Part shown: positions 54,474 to 64,000 of the stretch, one piece after another
Position numbering within the stretch: position 1 is the first letter of the stretch
Layout of the letters: the number at the start of each line of letters is the position of its first letter
Source of the DNA: Reyranella sp.
GTDB lineage: Bacteria > Pseudomonadota > Alphaproteobacteria > Reyranellales > Reyranellaceae
Length of the DNA stretch: 64,000 bases
Assembly (NCBI RefSeq): GCF_004297265.1
Contig: NZ_SCUT01000027.1
Location: 62,001-126,000 of the forward strand
Direction of reading: 5' to 3'
Made by a program: the position numbers and the translations under genes
The notes under the pieces: model-generated
Told to the model about the DNA's origin: nothing
Database searches by the model: none
Seen by the model: only the letters and a program-made list of their open reading frames with translations

Positions 54474-56453
54474 ATGCGCGTGCTGATCACCCGGCCGGAA
54501 CGCGAGGCGACCACGCTGGCGACGGCGCTGGCCGAGCGCGGCCATGTCCCCGTCATCGCGCCCCTGTTCCGTCTCGAGATTCTGCATCCGCCATCGGAAT
54601 TCGCCCCGGATCTTTCCGAATGCCAGGCCGTGCTGGTGAGCAGCGCCAACGGCGCACGGGCGCTGGCCGAAGCCAGCGAACAGCGCGGCAAGCCCATCCT
54701 GGCGGTCGGCGACACCACCGCCTCGACCGCCGAAGGGTTGGGTTTCGTCTCGGTGACATCCGCCGCGGGTGACGGCCAGGCGCTGGCCGAACTCGCGCGA
54801 GCGCGTCTCGATCCCAAGGCCGGCCCCCTCCTGCATGTATCCGGCGTCGACATCGCGCAGGATTTTGCCGCCGCCCTCGCCCCGGACGGCTTCGAAGTGC
54901 GCCGCGTCGCGCTCTACGAGGCGCGCGAGGAGACCGCGTTGCCGGATTCCGCGCGAGCCGCGATCGAGGCGCGTGCGCTCGACGCCGCGATGTTCTTTTC
55001 GCCGCGCGCGTCTGCCCTGTTCGCCCGGCTGGTGCAGGAGGCCGGGCTCTCCGCCTCCCTGTCGAACGTCACCGCCATTGCCATCAGCCCTGCGGCGCTC
55101 CAGCCCTTGAGCGCCCTGCCATTCAAGGCGACGGTGGCGGCCGCGCGCCCCACCCGCCAGTCCGTGCTGGACGAGATCGACCGGCTGCCCGTAGCTGTGC
55201 CCCCGGCAACCGATGGGACGGCCGTAGAAGGACCGAGCATCATGAGCGACACACCTTCTTCTTCCGAGACGACCGCTCCACCCGTGGAGAGGTCCATGAC
55301 GCCGCCCCCCGTTCAGGTCCGCCGCGGCCTCGGCGTGATCGGCGCCTTCATCACCGGCCTGGTCGCGTCCTGCCTGGTGCTGGCTGGCGCCCTGATCAGC
55401 CTGCCCTACTGGCCGGCCGAGATCCGCGCGCTGTGGCAGGGCCAGGGGGCGGCTTCGGTACCGCCGGCGCCGGCGCTCGACCTGCAGCAGGTCCGCCAGG
55501 ATGCCGCCGCCGTCGCCAACGCCTCCGTGGAGGCCGCCAGGCGCGAACTCTCTGCGCGGCTCGACGACCTGGAGAAGCGCGTGCGTGCAGCCTCGGCCGC
55601 CGCGGCGGAGCGGCCGGGCAGCCCCGCCGGCAGCGGCCCCGATCCGGCGATCGCCGAACTGCGCAGCAAGATCGAAGCGCTGGAAGGCCGCGCGGCCGGT
55701 GCCGCGACACCGGCGCCTGCTCCCGCGCCGTCGGCCCCCAGCCCGGAGCAGGACAAGGAACTCGCCACCCTGCGACTCGAACTGGCCACGATGCGCAACA
55801 CGGTGCAGACGATCGATCAGACGATCGCTGTCCAGCGCGACCAGACGAAGCTGCTGGCCGAGGCCGTCGACAAGGCGCGCGGCGAGGCAAGCGCCCGCAA
55901 TGCCGGCGAACAGAAGGCGATGAGCGCCGCGCGGGCCTCCGCCCTCATCGGCATCGCGGCGCGGCTGAGCGCGGCGGTCGAATCCGGCCTTCCCTTCGCG
56001 ACGGATCTCGCGCTTTTGACGCCGCTTGCCCAGGGCGACGCCAAGCTGACCGAGAGCGCCAACGTGCTGCAGGCCTATGCCCCGAACGGCGTCGCCTCGC
56101 GTTCCGCCCTGGTGGCGGAGTTCCCGGCCGTCGCCAAGGCGGCCCTGGCCGACGATCTCGCCGACGATTCGTTCGGCGAGCGGCTGCTCGGCAAGGTGCG
56201 GGCGCTGGTCTCCCTGCGCCGCGTCGGCAACGACGTCGAGGGCGACGGCACCGAGGCCAAGCTCGCGCGCGCCGAAGCCGCCCTCGAGGCCGGTGACCTT
56301 GCCAAGGCGGTCGCGCTGGTGAAGACGCTGCCGCCGCAAACGTCGCGGGCCACCGCCGGCTGGCTGTCGCGCGCCGAAGCAAATCTCGCGGCCAAGCAGG
56401 CGGCCGACCAGATCTCCGCACAGGCCGTCACCCTGCTCGGCTCGGCCCGGTAG
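54474..56453 (+). CDS. hemD: HemD-Mic60 continuous frame: uroporphyrinogen-III synthase followed by mitofilin-like protein
   Basis: A single 659-codon frame encodes two proteins normally separate in this cluster. Residues 1-240 are uroporphyrinogen-III synthase: MRVLITRPEREATTLATALA, then SSANGARALAEA, FFSPRASALFARL and a C-terminal AISPAALQPL, which makes the tetrapyrrole ring in heme synthesis. After a linker, residues 257-659 resemble bacterial Mic60 (COG4223): a membrane helix near 288-312 (IGAFITGLVASCLVLAGALI), a coiled coil and a C-terminal mitofilin domain (FGERLLGKVRALVSLRRVGN). There is no stop between them. An internal ATG (55242) with AAGGA about 12 bases upstream could start a separate Mic60. 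GGAGG lies 5 bases before the first ATG. hemY follows after 8 bases. Confidence 0.85.
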   Translation: MRVLITRPEREATTLATALAERGHVPVIAPLFRLEILHPPSEFAPDLSECQAVLVSSANGARALAEASEQRGKPILAVGDTTASTAEGLGFVSVTSAAGDGQALAELARARLDPKAGPLLHVSGVDIAQDFAAALAPDGFEVRRVALYEAREETALPDSARAAIEARALDAAMFFSPRASALFARLVQEAGLSASLSNVTAIAISPAALQPLSALPFKATVAAARPTRQSVLDEIDRLPVAVPPATDGTAVEGPSIMSDTPSSSETTAPPVERSMTPPPVQVRRGLGVIGAFITGLVASCLVLAGALISLPYWPAEIRALWQGQGAASVPPAPALDLQQVRQDAAAVANASVEAARRELSARLDDLEKRVRAASAAAAERPGSPAGSGPDPAIAELRSKIEALEGRAAGAATPAPAPAPSAPSPEQDKELATLRLELATMRNTVQTIDQTIAVQRDQTKLLAEAVDKARGEASARNAGEQKAMSAARASALIGIAARLSAAVESGLPFATDLALLTPLAQGDAKLTESANVLQAYAPNGVASRSALVAEFPAVAKAALADDLADDSFGERLLGKVRALVSLRRVGNDVEGDGTEAKLARAEAALEAGDLAKAVALVKTLPPQTSRATAGWLSRAEANLAAKQAADQISAQAVTLLGSAR

Positions 56454-56461
56454 GTCCTGCA

Positions 56462-57847
56462 ATGACGATCCTGCGCACCATCATCTGGTTCGTGTTCGCC
56501 ATCGTGGCGATGCTGGGCGCGGTGTGGCTGGCCGAACGGCCGGGCTCCGTCACCGCCGAGTTCCGCGGCTGGCGGCTCGATACCAGCGTCGGCGTGCTCC
56601 TGATCTCCGTGCTCGTGCTGATCCTGGTCAGTGTCGGCGGATGGCTTCTCTATCGCTGGATCGTCGGCGCCCCGGGCGCGCTGCTCGAAGGCTGGGGCGA
56701 GAGCCGTCGCCGTCGTGGCTATCGCGAGCTGACGCAGGGCCTCGCCGCCGTCGCCGCGGGCGATGGGGTGGAAGCCCAGAAGCATGCGCGCAAGGCCGAG
56801 CAACTCCTGTCGGAGCCGGCGCTCACGCTCCTTCTCTCGGCGCAGGCGGCGCAGCTCAACGGCGACCGCGACGGCGCGCGGCGCGCCTTCACCGCCATGC
56901 TGGAGGACGACCAGATGGCCTTCCTCGGCCTGCGCGGCCTGATCGGCCAGTCGCTGCGCGACGGCGACCAGTCCCAGGCCCTGTCCTATGCCGAACGCGC
57001 CTTCAGGCTGCGGCCGCAGACGCCATGGGTCGTGCATTCGCTGTTCGACATGCAGGCGCAGGTCGGCCAGTGGCGCGCCGCCCAGGAGACGCTGGAGACG
57101 GGCATCCGGCGCAAGGTCGTCACGGCCGACAAGGGCCGAACCCTGAAGGCCCTGCTGGAGGTCGAGCGCAGCCGCGAGGCCGAGCGCGAAGGCCGCCCGA
57201 GCGACGCGCTGGCGCTGGCCCGCGAGGCGTTCGGGCTCGCCCCGGAACGCATCGCCGTGACGCGGCGTCTCGCCGAGCTGCAGCTCAAGGCGGGCGATGC
57301 GAAGAAGGCGATGAAGACGATCGAACGCGGCTGGGCGCTGGCGCCGCATCCCGATCTTGCCTCGCTCTATCTCGAAGCCTCGGGTGAGACCGAGGCGCTG
57401 AAGCGGGTCGGCGTCATGCGCCGGCTGGCCCAGCAGAATCCCGGCGACATCGAGAGCCATCTGGCGCTCGCCCAGGCGTCGCTCGACGCCGGCCTGTGGG
57501 GCGAGGCGCGCCGACACCTGGACACGGCCGCCGGGACCAATCCGTCGACCCGCGTCTGCCGCCTCATGGCCGAGGTCGAGGAGCGTGAGCAGACCGGGCC
57601 CGACAAGGTGCGCGCCTGGCTCGCCCGCGCCGCCGACGCGCCGGCCGATCGCGCCTGGCGCTGCACCGCATGCGGCGCGCACCACGAGGCGTGGCGGCCG
57701 GTCTGCGAGAGCTGCGGCGCCTTCGGCACGCTGCAATGGCGCGCGCCCGGCACCTACGGACACATCCTGCCGCCCGAGACGACGCCGGGCGTTGCGCCAC
57801 CGACATCCAACCTGCCGGTGCCGGTCCCGAACAACACGACAAGTTAA
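56462..57847 (+). CDS. hemY: HemY/TPR protein with C-terminal zinc ribbon
   Basis: A 461-residue protein: two N-terminal membrane helices (IIWFVFAIVAMLGAVWLAER; GVLLISVLVLILVSVGGWLL) in the HemY_N domain, then TPR repeats from about 100 to 360, and a C-terminal WRCTACGAHHEAWRPVCESC, a four-cysteine ribbon similar to that of LapB/YciM. The name hemY is used for this cluster gene in proteobacteria and is distinct from protoporphyrinogen oxidase. The protein is thought to help coordinate envelope or heme-related assembly; exact role unknown. Confidence 0.85.
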   Translation: MTILRTIIWFVFAIVAMLGAVWLAERPGSVTAEFRGWRLDTSVGVLLISVLVLILVSVGGWLLYRWIVGAPGALLEGWGESRRRRGYRELTQGLAAVAAGDGVEAQKHARKAEQLLSEPALTLLLSAQAAQLNGDRDGARRAFTAMLEDDQMAFLGLRGLIGQSLRDGDQSQALSYAERAFRLRPQTPWVVHSLFDMQAQVGQWRAAQETLETGIRRKVVTADKGRTLKALLEVERSREAEREGRPSDALALAREAFGLAPERIAVTRRLAELQLKAGDAKKAMKTIERGWALAPHPDLASLYLEASGETEALKRVGVMRRLAQQNPGDIESHLALAQASLDAGLWGEARRHLDTAAGTNPSTRVCRLMAEVEEREQTGPDKVRAWLARAADAPADRAWRCTACGAHHEAWRPVCESCGAFGTLQWRAPGTYGHILPPETTPGVAPPTSNLPVPVPNNTTS

Positions 57848-57863
57848 AAACAGGGGAAACGCC

Positions 57864-58883
57864 ATGTTCGAGACGACGCTCGCGGGCAGCCTGCCCAAGC
57901 CGGCCTGGCTCGCCACACCCAACGTCCTGTGGGCACCGTGGACGCTGTCCGGAGAGCCGCTGTTCGAGGCCAAGGACGATGCGACCTTCCTCGCCATCCG
58001 CCGCCAGGAAGAGGCCGGCCTCGACATCGTGAGCGACGGCGAGCAGGCGCGGCAGCATTTCGTGCACGGCTTCCTGGCCGAGGTCGACGGCGTCGACTTC
58101 GACAAGAAGGTGCGCATGGGCATCCGCAACAACCGCTATGATGCCGATTGCCCGACCGTCACCTCGGCACTCAGGCGTCGCAAGTTCGTGCACGAGCGCG
58201 AGGCGCGCATCGCCCGCGCCGCCACCTCGCGCAAGCTCAAGTTCACCCTGCCCGGCCCGATGACGCTGATCGACACCTTGGCCGACGGCTATTACGGCGA
58301 CCGGGTGAAGATGGCCTTCGCCTTCGCGGAGCTGCTGAACCAGGAAGCCAAGGACCTCGAAGCGCTCGGCGTCGACGTCGTCCAGTTCGACGAGCCCGCC
58401 TTCAACGTCTACCTCAAGGAGACGGTCGACTGGGGCGTGCCGGCGCTGGAGAAGGCGGCCGAGGGGCTGAAGTGCACCACCGCCGTTCACATCTGCTACG
58501 GCTACGGCATCGAAGCCAACAACAAGTGGAAGGAGACGCTGGGCGAGAGCTGGCGTCAGTACCAAGAGACCTTCCCCGCGCTCGACCGCAGCTCGATCCA
58601 GCAGGTCTCGCTGGAATGCCGCGACAGCCACGTGCCGCCGGAGCTCATGAAGCTCCTGAAGACCAAGACCGTGCTGGTGGGCGCCATCAACGTCGCCTCC
58701 GACAAGGTAGAGACCCCGGAGGAAGTCGCCGCGACCCTGAAGCTCGCGACCGAGTTCGTCGATCCCGAACGAATCCAGGCCTGTACCAACTGCGGCATGG
58801 CCCCGATGACCCTCGGCGTCGCCTACGGCAAGCTGCGCGCGCTTTCGGAGGGTGCGGCGCTGGCGCGGAAAGCGTTCGGCTAA
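57864..58883 (+). CDS. MetE-like cobalamin-independent methionine synthase domain protein
   Basis: A 339-residue protein of the MetE C-terminal domain/UROD-like barrel family. It has the phosphate-binding LAGSLPKPAWL, IVSDGEQARQHF, LPGPMTLIDTLAD, VQFDEPAFNVYL, the metal-binding TAVHICYGYG (His, Cys), QVSLECRDS (Glu) and QACTNCGMAPM (Cys). So the zinc ligands of methionine synthase are conserved, but the protein is half the length of full MetE; such short forms act with other methyl donors or in methyl-transfer catabolism. GGGGA lies 7 bases before the ATG. It is 16 bases downstream of hemY. Confidence 0.87.
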   Translation: MFETTLAGSLPKPAWLATPNVLWAPWTLSGEPLFEAKDDATFLAIRRQEEAGLDIVSDGEQARQHFVHGFLAEVDGVDFDKKVRMGIRNNRYDADCPTVTSALRRRKFVHEREARIARAATSRKLKFTLPGPMTLIDTLADGYYGDRVKMAFAFAELLNQEAKDLEALGVDVVQFDEPAFNVYLKETVDWGVPALEKAAEGLKCTTAVHICYGYGIEANNKWKETLGESWRQYQETFPALDRSSIQQVSLECRDSHVPPELMKLLKTKTVLVGAINVASDKVETPEEVAATLKLATEFVDPERIQACTNCGMAPMTLGVAYGKLRALSEGAALARKAFG

Positions 58884-58888
58884 TCATC

Positions 58889-58949
58889 GGAGCGCGCAAC
58901 TCCAGTTGCGCTCATGATCATGAAGGCGCCACTGGAGTGGCGCGCTCCC
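58889..58949. repeat. Dispersed palindrome, family 1, copy 3
   Basis: GGAGCGCGCAACTCCAGTTG... at the left and GCGCCACTGGAGTGGCGC at the right, with about 12 bases between. The left arm has compensating changes (CAACTCCAGTTG instead of CCACTCCAGTGG) that keep the inner hairpin but weaken pairing with the right arm. It lies between the convergent MetE-like and mutS genes, 5 and 8 bases from their stop codons. Confidence 0.88.
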
Positions 58950-58957
58950 ATGACGAT

Positions 58958-61627
58958 CTATCCCGGTAACCGCTGGCGCAGCGCATAGAGGGCGTCGAGC
59001 GCTTCGCGCGGCGAGAGCTCGTCGGGATTGATCGCCGCGAGCGCCTTCTCGACTTCCGACTCCTTCGTCTTCGCCGTGCCGCTCGCGGGACGGGCGGGGG
59101 CAGCAGCGAAGAGAGGGAGATCGTCGGCGAGGCGCGTGACCGCGCTCGACTGCTCGCCCTTCTCCAGCACCGCCAGCACTTCCTCGGCGCGCGACACGAC
59201 GGCGGCGGGTAGGCCCGCGAGTTGCGCCACGTGAATGCCGTAGGAGCGGTCGGCGGCGCCGGGCGCGACCTCGTGCAGGAACACGACCTCGTTCTGCCAT
59301 TCCTTGACGCGCATTGTGTAGGGCGCCAGCGCGGACAGCCGCTCCTTCAGCGCGCCCAGCTCGTGGTAGTGGGTGGCGAACAGCGCCCGGCACTTGTTGA
59401 CGTCGTGCAGATGCTCGAGCGTCGCCCAGGCGATCGACAGGCCGTCGAAGGTCGCGGTGCCGCGGCCGATCTCGTCGAGGATCACAAGGCTGCGCGCCGT
59501 CGCCTGGTTGAGGATCGCCGCGGTCTCGACCATCTCGACCATGAAGGTCGAGCGGCCGCGGGCGAGATCGTCGGCGGCGCCGACGCGGCTGAACAGCCGG
59601 TCGACGATGCCGATGGTGGCGGCCTTTGCCGGCACGAAGGCGCCCGCCTGGGCCATCACGGCGATCAGGGCGTTCTGGCGCAGGAAGGTCGATTTGCCGG
59701 CCATGTTGGGGCCGGTGAGCAGCCACAACCGGCGATCGGTGCCGAGGAAGCAGTCGTTGGGCACGAAGCCCGCGCCGTTCTGGCGCGCGAGTGCGGCCTC
59801 GACGACGGGGTGGCGGCCGCCCTCGATCGCGAAGGCCGGATCGTCGGTCAGCGTCGGCCGCACGTAGTTGCTGCTGGCCGCCAGCTCGGCCAGGGCCGAG
59901 GCGACGTCGAGCCACGCCAGCGCACGACCGGCCGCCGCGATCGATGCCGCCACCGCCATCACCTTGGCGACCAGCTCCTCGAACACGGCGAGTTCCAGGG
60001 CCAGCGCCTGGTCGGCGGCGCGGCCGATGCGGGTCTCGAGATCGGCCAGCTCCGCCGTGCTGAAGCGCGTGGCGTTCGACATCGATTGCCGCCGCGTGAA
60101 GCCCAGCGCCGCCAGGTCGAGCTTGTCGGCATGTGTCGCCGTCACCTCGATATGATAGCCGATCATGTTGTTGTGCCGGATCTTGAGCGACGGCACGCCG
60201 GTCGCGGTCCGGTACTTGGCTTCGAGGCCAGCGACGGTCTTGCGGCTGTCGTCGCGCAGGGTGCGCTGCTCGTCGAGTTCGGGCCGGTAGCCCTGACGCA
60301 CGAAGCCGCCATCGCGCACCAGCAGCGGCGGCTCGTCGGCCAGCGCCTCGGCCAGGGCGTCCACGGTCGCGCCATGGTCCGAGCAACACATGACGATCTC
60401 GGCGAGCGGCGCCGGCGGCGGCAGCAGTGCCTCGGGCTCGGCGCGCAGCGACTGGGCCAGCGACTCCCCGGAGGCAAGACCGTCGCGCAGGGCAGCGAGA
60501 TCGCGCGGCCCGCCGCGGCCGACCGACAGGCGCTGCAGGGCGCGCTCGATGTCGGGCGTGCGCCGCAGCGCCTCGCGCACCCGCTCGCGCACCGCCGGCC
60601 GCTCGACGAAGAGCTGCACCAGGTCGAGCCGGCGCTCGATCTCGGCGCGGTCGGTGAGCGGCGCCGCGATGCGCTCGGCGAGCAGGCGGGCGCCGGGGCC
60701 GGTCAGGGTACGGTCGATCGTGGCCAGCAGGCTGCCGTCACGGCGACCGTCGAGGCTCTTCACCAGCTCGAGATTGCGCCGCGTCGCCGGATCGATCTCC
60801 ATCGTGCCGTCGGCGCGCTCGCGGCGCGGCGGCACCAGCGCCGGCCGCTTGCCGGCCTGGGTCAGCTCCACATAGTCGAGCAGCGCACCGCAGGCCGCGA
60901 CCTCGGCCCGCGAGAAATCGCCGAAGCTCTCCAGCGCCGCGACGTTGAAGGCCTGCAGCAGGCGTTTGCGCGCATTGTCGCTGTCGAACCGTGCCGAGGG
61001 CAGCGGCGTCAGGACGGAATTCCACTCTTCCAGCGCGGCCTTGAGCGGTTCGCGCGCCAGCAGCCGGTCGGGCACCAGCAACTCGCCGGGCGCAAGCCGT
61101 GCCAGCGCGGCGGCCAGCTGGCCGGGCAGCAGCGGCTGCGTCGCGAAATCGGCCGTCGACAGGTCGAGCCAGGCCAGTGCCAGGTCGCCCTGCGCTTCGG
61201 AGAGGGCTGCGAGGTAATTATGGCTGCGCGCATCGAGCAGCGAATCCTCGGTCAGGGTACCGGGCGTGATGACCCGCACCACGGCGCGCTCGACCACCGA
61301 TTTCGCGCCGCGCTTCTTGGCCTCGGCCGGATCCTCGACCTGCTCGCAGACCGCGACCTTGAAGCTCTGGCGGATCAGCCGCGACAGGTAGGCTTCGTGG
61401 CTGTGCACCGGTACGCCGCACATCTTGATGTCTTCGCCCAGGTGCTGGCCGCGCTTGGTGAGTGCGATGTCGAGCGCCGCCGAGGCCTTCACCGCGTCGT
61501 CGAAGAACAGCTCGTAGAAATCGCCCATCCGGTAGAAGACCAGATGGTCCGGATGCGCAGCCTTGATCGCCAGATACTGGCGCATCATCGGCGTGGCGTC
61601 GGCAGGGATGGTCGGACTGTCCGGCAC
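58958..61627 (-). CDS. mutS: DNA mismatch repair protein MutS
   Basis: MutS recognises mispaired and small-loop DNA. The product has about 889 residues: the mismatch-binding domain with [15 protein letters not shown], connector and core domains, the clamp, then the ATPase with Walker [19 protein letters not shown] (near residue 635), [29 protein letters not shown] (Walker B) and ATHYHELG. The start is unsettled: GTG 61627 has AAGGA about 7 bases upstream and GTG 61660 lies farther 5' with a weaker site; no suitable ATG exists before the MMRQYLAIK segment. It is convergent with the MetE-like gene across a palindrome and divergent from maeB. Confidence 0.96.
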   Translation of the reverse strand: MPDSPTIPADATPMMRQYLAIKAAHPDHLVFYRMGDFYELFFDDAVKASAALDIALTKRGQHLGEDIKMCGVPVHSHEAYLSRLIRQSFKVAVCEQVEDPAEAKKRGAKSVVERAVVRVITPGTLTEDSLLDARSHNYLAALSEAQGDLALAWLDLSTADFATQPLLPGQLAAALARLAPGELLVPDRLLAREPLKAALEEWNSVLTPLPSARFDSDNARKRLLQAFNVAALESFGDFSRAEVAACGALLDYVELTQAGKRPALVPPRRERADGTMEIDPATRRNLELVKSLDGRRDGSLLATIDRTLTGPGARLLAERIAAPLTDRAEIERRLDLVQLFVERPAVRERVREALRRTPDIERALQRLSVGRGGPRDLAALRDGLASGESLAQSLRAEPEALLPPPAPLAEIVMCCSDHGATVDALAEALADEPPLLVRDGGFVRQGYRPELDEQRTLRDDSRKTVAGLEAKYRTATGVPSLKIRHNNMIGYHIEVTATHADKLDLAALGFTRRQSMSNATRFSTAELADLETRIGRAADQALALELAVFEELVAKVMAVAASIAAAGRALAWLDVASALAELAASSNYVRPTLTDDPAFAIEGGRHPVVEAALARQNGAGFVPNDCFLGTDRRLWLLTGPNMAGKSTFLRQNALIAVMAQAGAFVPAKAATIGIVDRLFSRVGAADDLARGRSTFMVEMVETAAILNQATARSLVILDEIGRGTATFDGLSIAWATLEHLHDVNKCRALFATHYHELGALKERLSALAPYTMRVKEWQNEVVFLHEVAPGAADRSYGIHVAQLAGLPAAVVSRAEEVLAVLEKGEQSSAVTRLADDLPLFAAAPARPASGTAKTKESEVEKALAAINPDELSPREALDALYALRQRLPG

Positions 61628-61799
61628 GGGCACTTCCTTGGGGAGGGTTCGATCTAGCACACGCCGCCAGGCGATCCATGTGGACGACAGGTGGACGATA
61701 TTTGGGCATGGATGTTGCGCTGCTGCAGCGCGGGATGGCTGTCTGGTCCTAGCGACGGATTATCGCCAATATGCATGCTCAACTGGGAGAGAAATTCAG
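61628..61799. promoter_or_regulatory. mutS-maeB divergent intergenic region
   Basis: The 172-base region (139 bases if mutS starts at 61660) separates two divergent genes and must hold promoters for both. GGGAGAG lies about 9 bases before the maeB ATG. I see no convincing -35/-10 pair or repeat in it. Confidence 0.45.
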
Positions 61800-64000
61800 A
61801 TGGCGGGCAAGAGCTCGGAAGAAATGGTCAGCAACCAGATGGGCGATCTCGACGGCGATTCGCTGATCATGCATCGCTCGGGCCGGCCCGGCAAAATCGA
61901 GATCATCGCCAGCAAGCCACTGGTGACGCAGCGCGACCTGGCGCTGGCCTATTCGCCGGGCGTCGCGGCGCCCTGCCTCGCGATCGAGAAGGACCCCGCC
62001 ACCGCCTACGACTACACGATCAAGGGCAACCTCGTGGCTGTGATCTCCAACGGCACCGCCGTGCTGGGCCTCGGCGACATCGGGGCGCTGGCCGGCAAGC
62101 CGGTGATGGAGGGCAAGGCCGTCCTGTTCAAGCGCTTCGCCGACGTCGACTGCATCGACCTGGAAGTCGACACCAAGGACGTCGACCAGTTCGTGAACTG
62201 CGTGCGCTATCTCGGGCCGACCTTCGGCGGCATCAACCTCGAGGACATCAAGGCGCCGGAGTGCTTCATCATCGAGCAGCGCCTGCGCGAGCTGATGAAC
62301 ATCCCGATCTTCCACGACGACCAGCATGGCACGGCGATCGTGTCGGCCGCCGGCCTGATCAACGCGCTGCACCTCACCGGGCGCGACATCAAGGACATCA
62401 AGATGGTGGTCAACGGCGCCGGCGCCGCGTCGATCGCCTGCATCGATCTCGTGAAGGCGATGGGCATGCCGCACGAGAACGCCATCCTCTGCGACACCAA
62501 GGGCGTCATCTACCAGGGCCGCACCGAGGGGATGAACCAGTGGAAGAGCGCCCATGCGGTGCGCACCAAGGCGCGCACCCTGGCGGAGGCGATGGAGGGC
62601 GCCGACGTGTTCTTCGGCCTGTCGGTCAAGGGCGCCGTCACCAAGGAAATGGTGAAGTCGATGGCCGCCAAGCCGATCATCTTCGCCATGGCCAACCCGG
62701 ATCCGGAGATCACGCCGGAAGACGTGCGCGCCGCCCGCGGCGACGCGATCGTCGCCACCGGCCGCTCCGACTACGCGAACCAGATCAACAACGTTCTAGG
62801 CTTCCCCTACATCTTCCGTGGCGCGCTCGACGTGCGCGCCACGACGATCAACGAGGCGATGAAAGTCGCCGCCGCCGAGGCGCTGGCCAAGCTCGCCCGC
62901 GAGGATGTGCCCGACGAGGTCGACCGCGCCTATTCCGGTCGCCGTCTGCGCTACGGGCCGGAATACATCGTGCCGGTGCCGTTTGATCCGCGCCTGATCG
63001 TCGAGGTCTCCTCGGCCGTCGCCAAGGCGGCGATGGATTCCGGAGTCGCGCAGAAGCAGATCACCGACATGGCGGAGTACAAGCGCAGCCTGTCGGGCCG
63101 TCTCGATCCGACCAGCCACTTCCTGCAGAGCCTGTTCGAGCAGGTGAAGGCCAATCCGCAGCGCATCGTCTTCGCCGAGGGCGAGGAGGAGCGCACCATC
63201 CGCGCCGCCGTCATGTTCCGCGACAACGGCTACGGCACGCCGATCCTGATCGGCCGCGAGGAGCAGGTGCGCGAGACCATGAAGTCGCTCGGCATCACCG
63301 ACGACACGGGCCTGGAAATCCACAATGCGCGGCTCTCGACCAAGAATGCGCCCTACACCGATCTCGTCTACCGCCGACTGCAGCGCGACGGCTACCTGCA
63401 CCGCGACGTGCAGCGCATGGTGAACCAGGGCCGCAACGTGTTCGGCGCGTGCATGGTCGCGGCGGGCGACGCCGACGGCATGGTGACCGGCATCACGCGG
63501 CGCTTCCCCGAGTGCTATGCAGACGTGAAGCGCGTGATCAACATCGACCCGGGCAAGGTGCCGATGGGCTACTCCATCGTCGTGTCGCGGCAGGGAACCG
63601 TGTTCCTCGCCGACACCTCGATCAACGAGACGCCGACGCCCGAGCAGCTCGCCACCATCGCCAAGCAGATGGTGAAGAACGCCCGCATGATGGGCCACGA
63701 GCCCCGGGTCGCCTTCCTCTCCTTCTCGAACTTCGGCAGCCGCGAGATCGAGCGCATCGACCGTATCCGCAAGGCGATCCGCCTGCTCGACGCCGAGGAG
63801 GTCGACTTCGAGTATGACGGCGAGATGCAGGCCGACATGGCGCTCGACTACGAGCTGCTGAAGTCGACCTATCCGTTCACGCGCCTCACCGGCCCGGCCA
63901 ACATCCTGGTCATGCCGGGCCTGCACTCCGCCCACATCTCCTCGCGCCTGATGCAGTCGCTGGGCGGCGTGACGGTGATCGGCCCGGTGATCGACGGTCT
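61800..64000 (+). CDS. maeB: NADP-dependent malic enzyme with phosphotransacetylase-like domain, 3' end cut
   Basis: MaeB decarboxylates malate to pyruvate with NADP. About 733 residues are visible. The malic enzyme domain has [57 protein letters not shown], the NADP-binding [15 protein letters not shown] and [13 protein letters not shown]. From about residue 430 the phosphotransacetylase-like domain follows ([44 protein letters not shown]), which in this family is catalytically inactive and regulatory, responding to acetyl-CoA. Family length is about 750-760, so only a short C-terminal piece lies beyond 64000. Adjacent mutS on the opposite strand is a recurrent alphaproteobacterial arrangement. 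Confidence 0.95.
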   Translation, partial: MAGKSSEEMVSNQMGDLDGDSLIMHRSGRPGKIEIIASKPLVTQRDLALAYSPGVAAPCLAIEKDPATAYDYTIKGNLVAVISNGTAVLGLGDIGALAGKPVMEGKAVLFKRFADVDCIDLEVDTKDVDQFVNCVRYLGPTFGGINLEDIKAPECFIIEQRLRELMNIPIFHDDQHGTAIVSAAGLINALHLTGRDIKDIKMVVNGAGAASIACIDLVKAMGMPHENAILCDTKGVIYQGRTEGMNQWKSAHAVRTKARTLAEAMEGADVFFGLSVKGAVTKEMVKSMAAKPIIFAMANPDPEITPEDVRAARGDAIVATGRSDYANQINNVLGFPYIFRGALDVRATTINEAMKVAAAEALAKLAREDVPDEVDRAYSGRRLRYGPEYIVPVPFDPRLIVEVSSAVAKAAMDSGVAQKQITDMAEYKRSLSGRLDPTSHFLQSLFEQVKANPQRIVFAEGEEERTIRAAVMFRDNGYGTPILIGREEQVRETMKSLGITDDTGLEIHNARLSTKNAPYTDLVYRRLQRDGYLHRDVQRMVNQGRNVFGACMVAAGDADGMVTGITRRFPECYADVKRVINIDPGKVPMGYSIVVSRQGTVFLADTSINETPTPEQLATIAKQMVKNARMMGHEPRVAFLSFSNFGSREIERIDRIRKAIRLLDAEEVDFEYDGEMQADMALDYELLKSTYPFTRLTGPANILVMPGLHSAHISSRLMQSLGGVTVIGPVIDG

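Noticed and set aside
59222-61657. 811-codon plus-strand frame opposite mutS
   Set aside because: It mirrors mutS exactly and has low-complexity composition; the MutS protein has all expected motifs.

Overview
The window is GC-rich chromosomal DNA from an alphaproteobacterium. Evidence for this is the gene order rimP-nusA-ylxR-infB-rbfA-truB-rpsO-pnp, a hemD / mitofilin (Mic60) / hemY cluster (a linkage reported for alphaproteobacteria), mutS divergent from a malic enzyme-phosphotransacetylase fusion, and several families of short dispersed palindromes of the kind common in Rhizobiales and Rhodospirillales genomes. A Reyranella-like member of the group would fit, but that is a guess. There are no rRNA or tRNA genes, CRISPR arrays, prophage genes or recognisable insertion sequences. 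Coding density is high and no gene-free stretch exceeds about 270 bases.

Bases 1-11,400, mostly minus strand, hold the translation and transcription block: rimP, nusA, ylxR, infB, rbfA, truB, rpsO and pnp (pnp is cut by the left edge). A plus-strand spermidine synthase-like membrane protein sits between rbfA and truB, which are normally adjacent. Bases 11,400-16,990 hold a small DUF559 nuclease gene framed by inverted copies of a palindromic repeat, trmB, a thiamine diphosphate enzyme, an orphan acidic protein, an M20 amidohydrolase and a GST-like protein. Bases 17,040-19,015 are hisA-hisF-hisE.

Bases 19,187-23,747, minus strand, form a four-gene unit: a beta-propeller protein with a histidine pattern like copper enzymes (nitrous oxide reductase or thiocyanate dehydrogenase type), an FtsX/MacB-type permease, an ATPase and a membrane-anchored protein. 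Bases 23,880-31,703 carry a degenerate J-domain membrane protein, a HIT protein overlapping a secreted alpha/beta hydrolase, a TauD-type dioxygenase, an FAD enzyme of the alkylglycerone-phosphate synthase type, two membrane proteins and a YifB/ComM ATPase. Bases 31,853-35,358 are a tight plus-strand trio: acyl-CoA dehydrogenase, class III PLP enzyme and APH-fold kinase. This may be a phosphorylation/elimination catabolic route and is one of the more interesting candidates here.

Bases 35,350-36,065 are a PIN-domain toxin, its antitoxin and an operator-like palindrome. Bases 36,110-41,737 are a dipeptide-type ABC uptake operon. Further right are an SGNH hydrolase, a CoA transferase, an MgtC-like protein, a nitrate/taurine-type ABC ATPase with a fused double permease, an IlvD/Edd sugar-acid dehydratase, a GNAT acetyltransferase and argC. 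Then come an ATC-hydrolase-like protein, a Tat-type alpha/beta hydrolase, ogt, a continuous hemD-mic60 reading frame, hemY, a MetE-like enzyme, mutS and maeB (cut by the right edge).

Two palindrome families recur. One, built on CCCCATTCAAATGGGG, has five copies and brackets the DUF559 gene. The other, built on GCGCCACTGGAGTGGCGC arms, has three copies, two of which abut the start codons of truB and an ABC ATPase gene. Start sites were chosen by Shine-Dalgarno position and by where family similarity begins, so many are shorter than the longest open frame. All functions come from reading the translated sequence; no database search was run.
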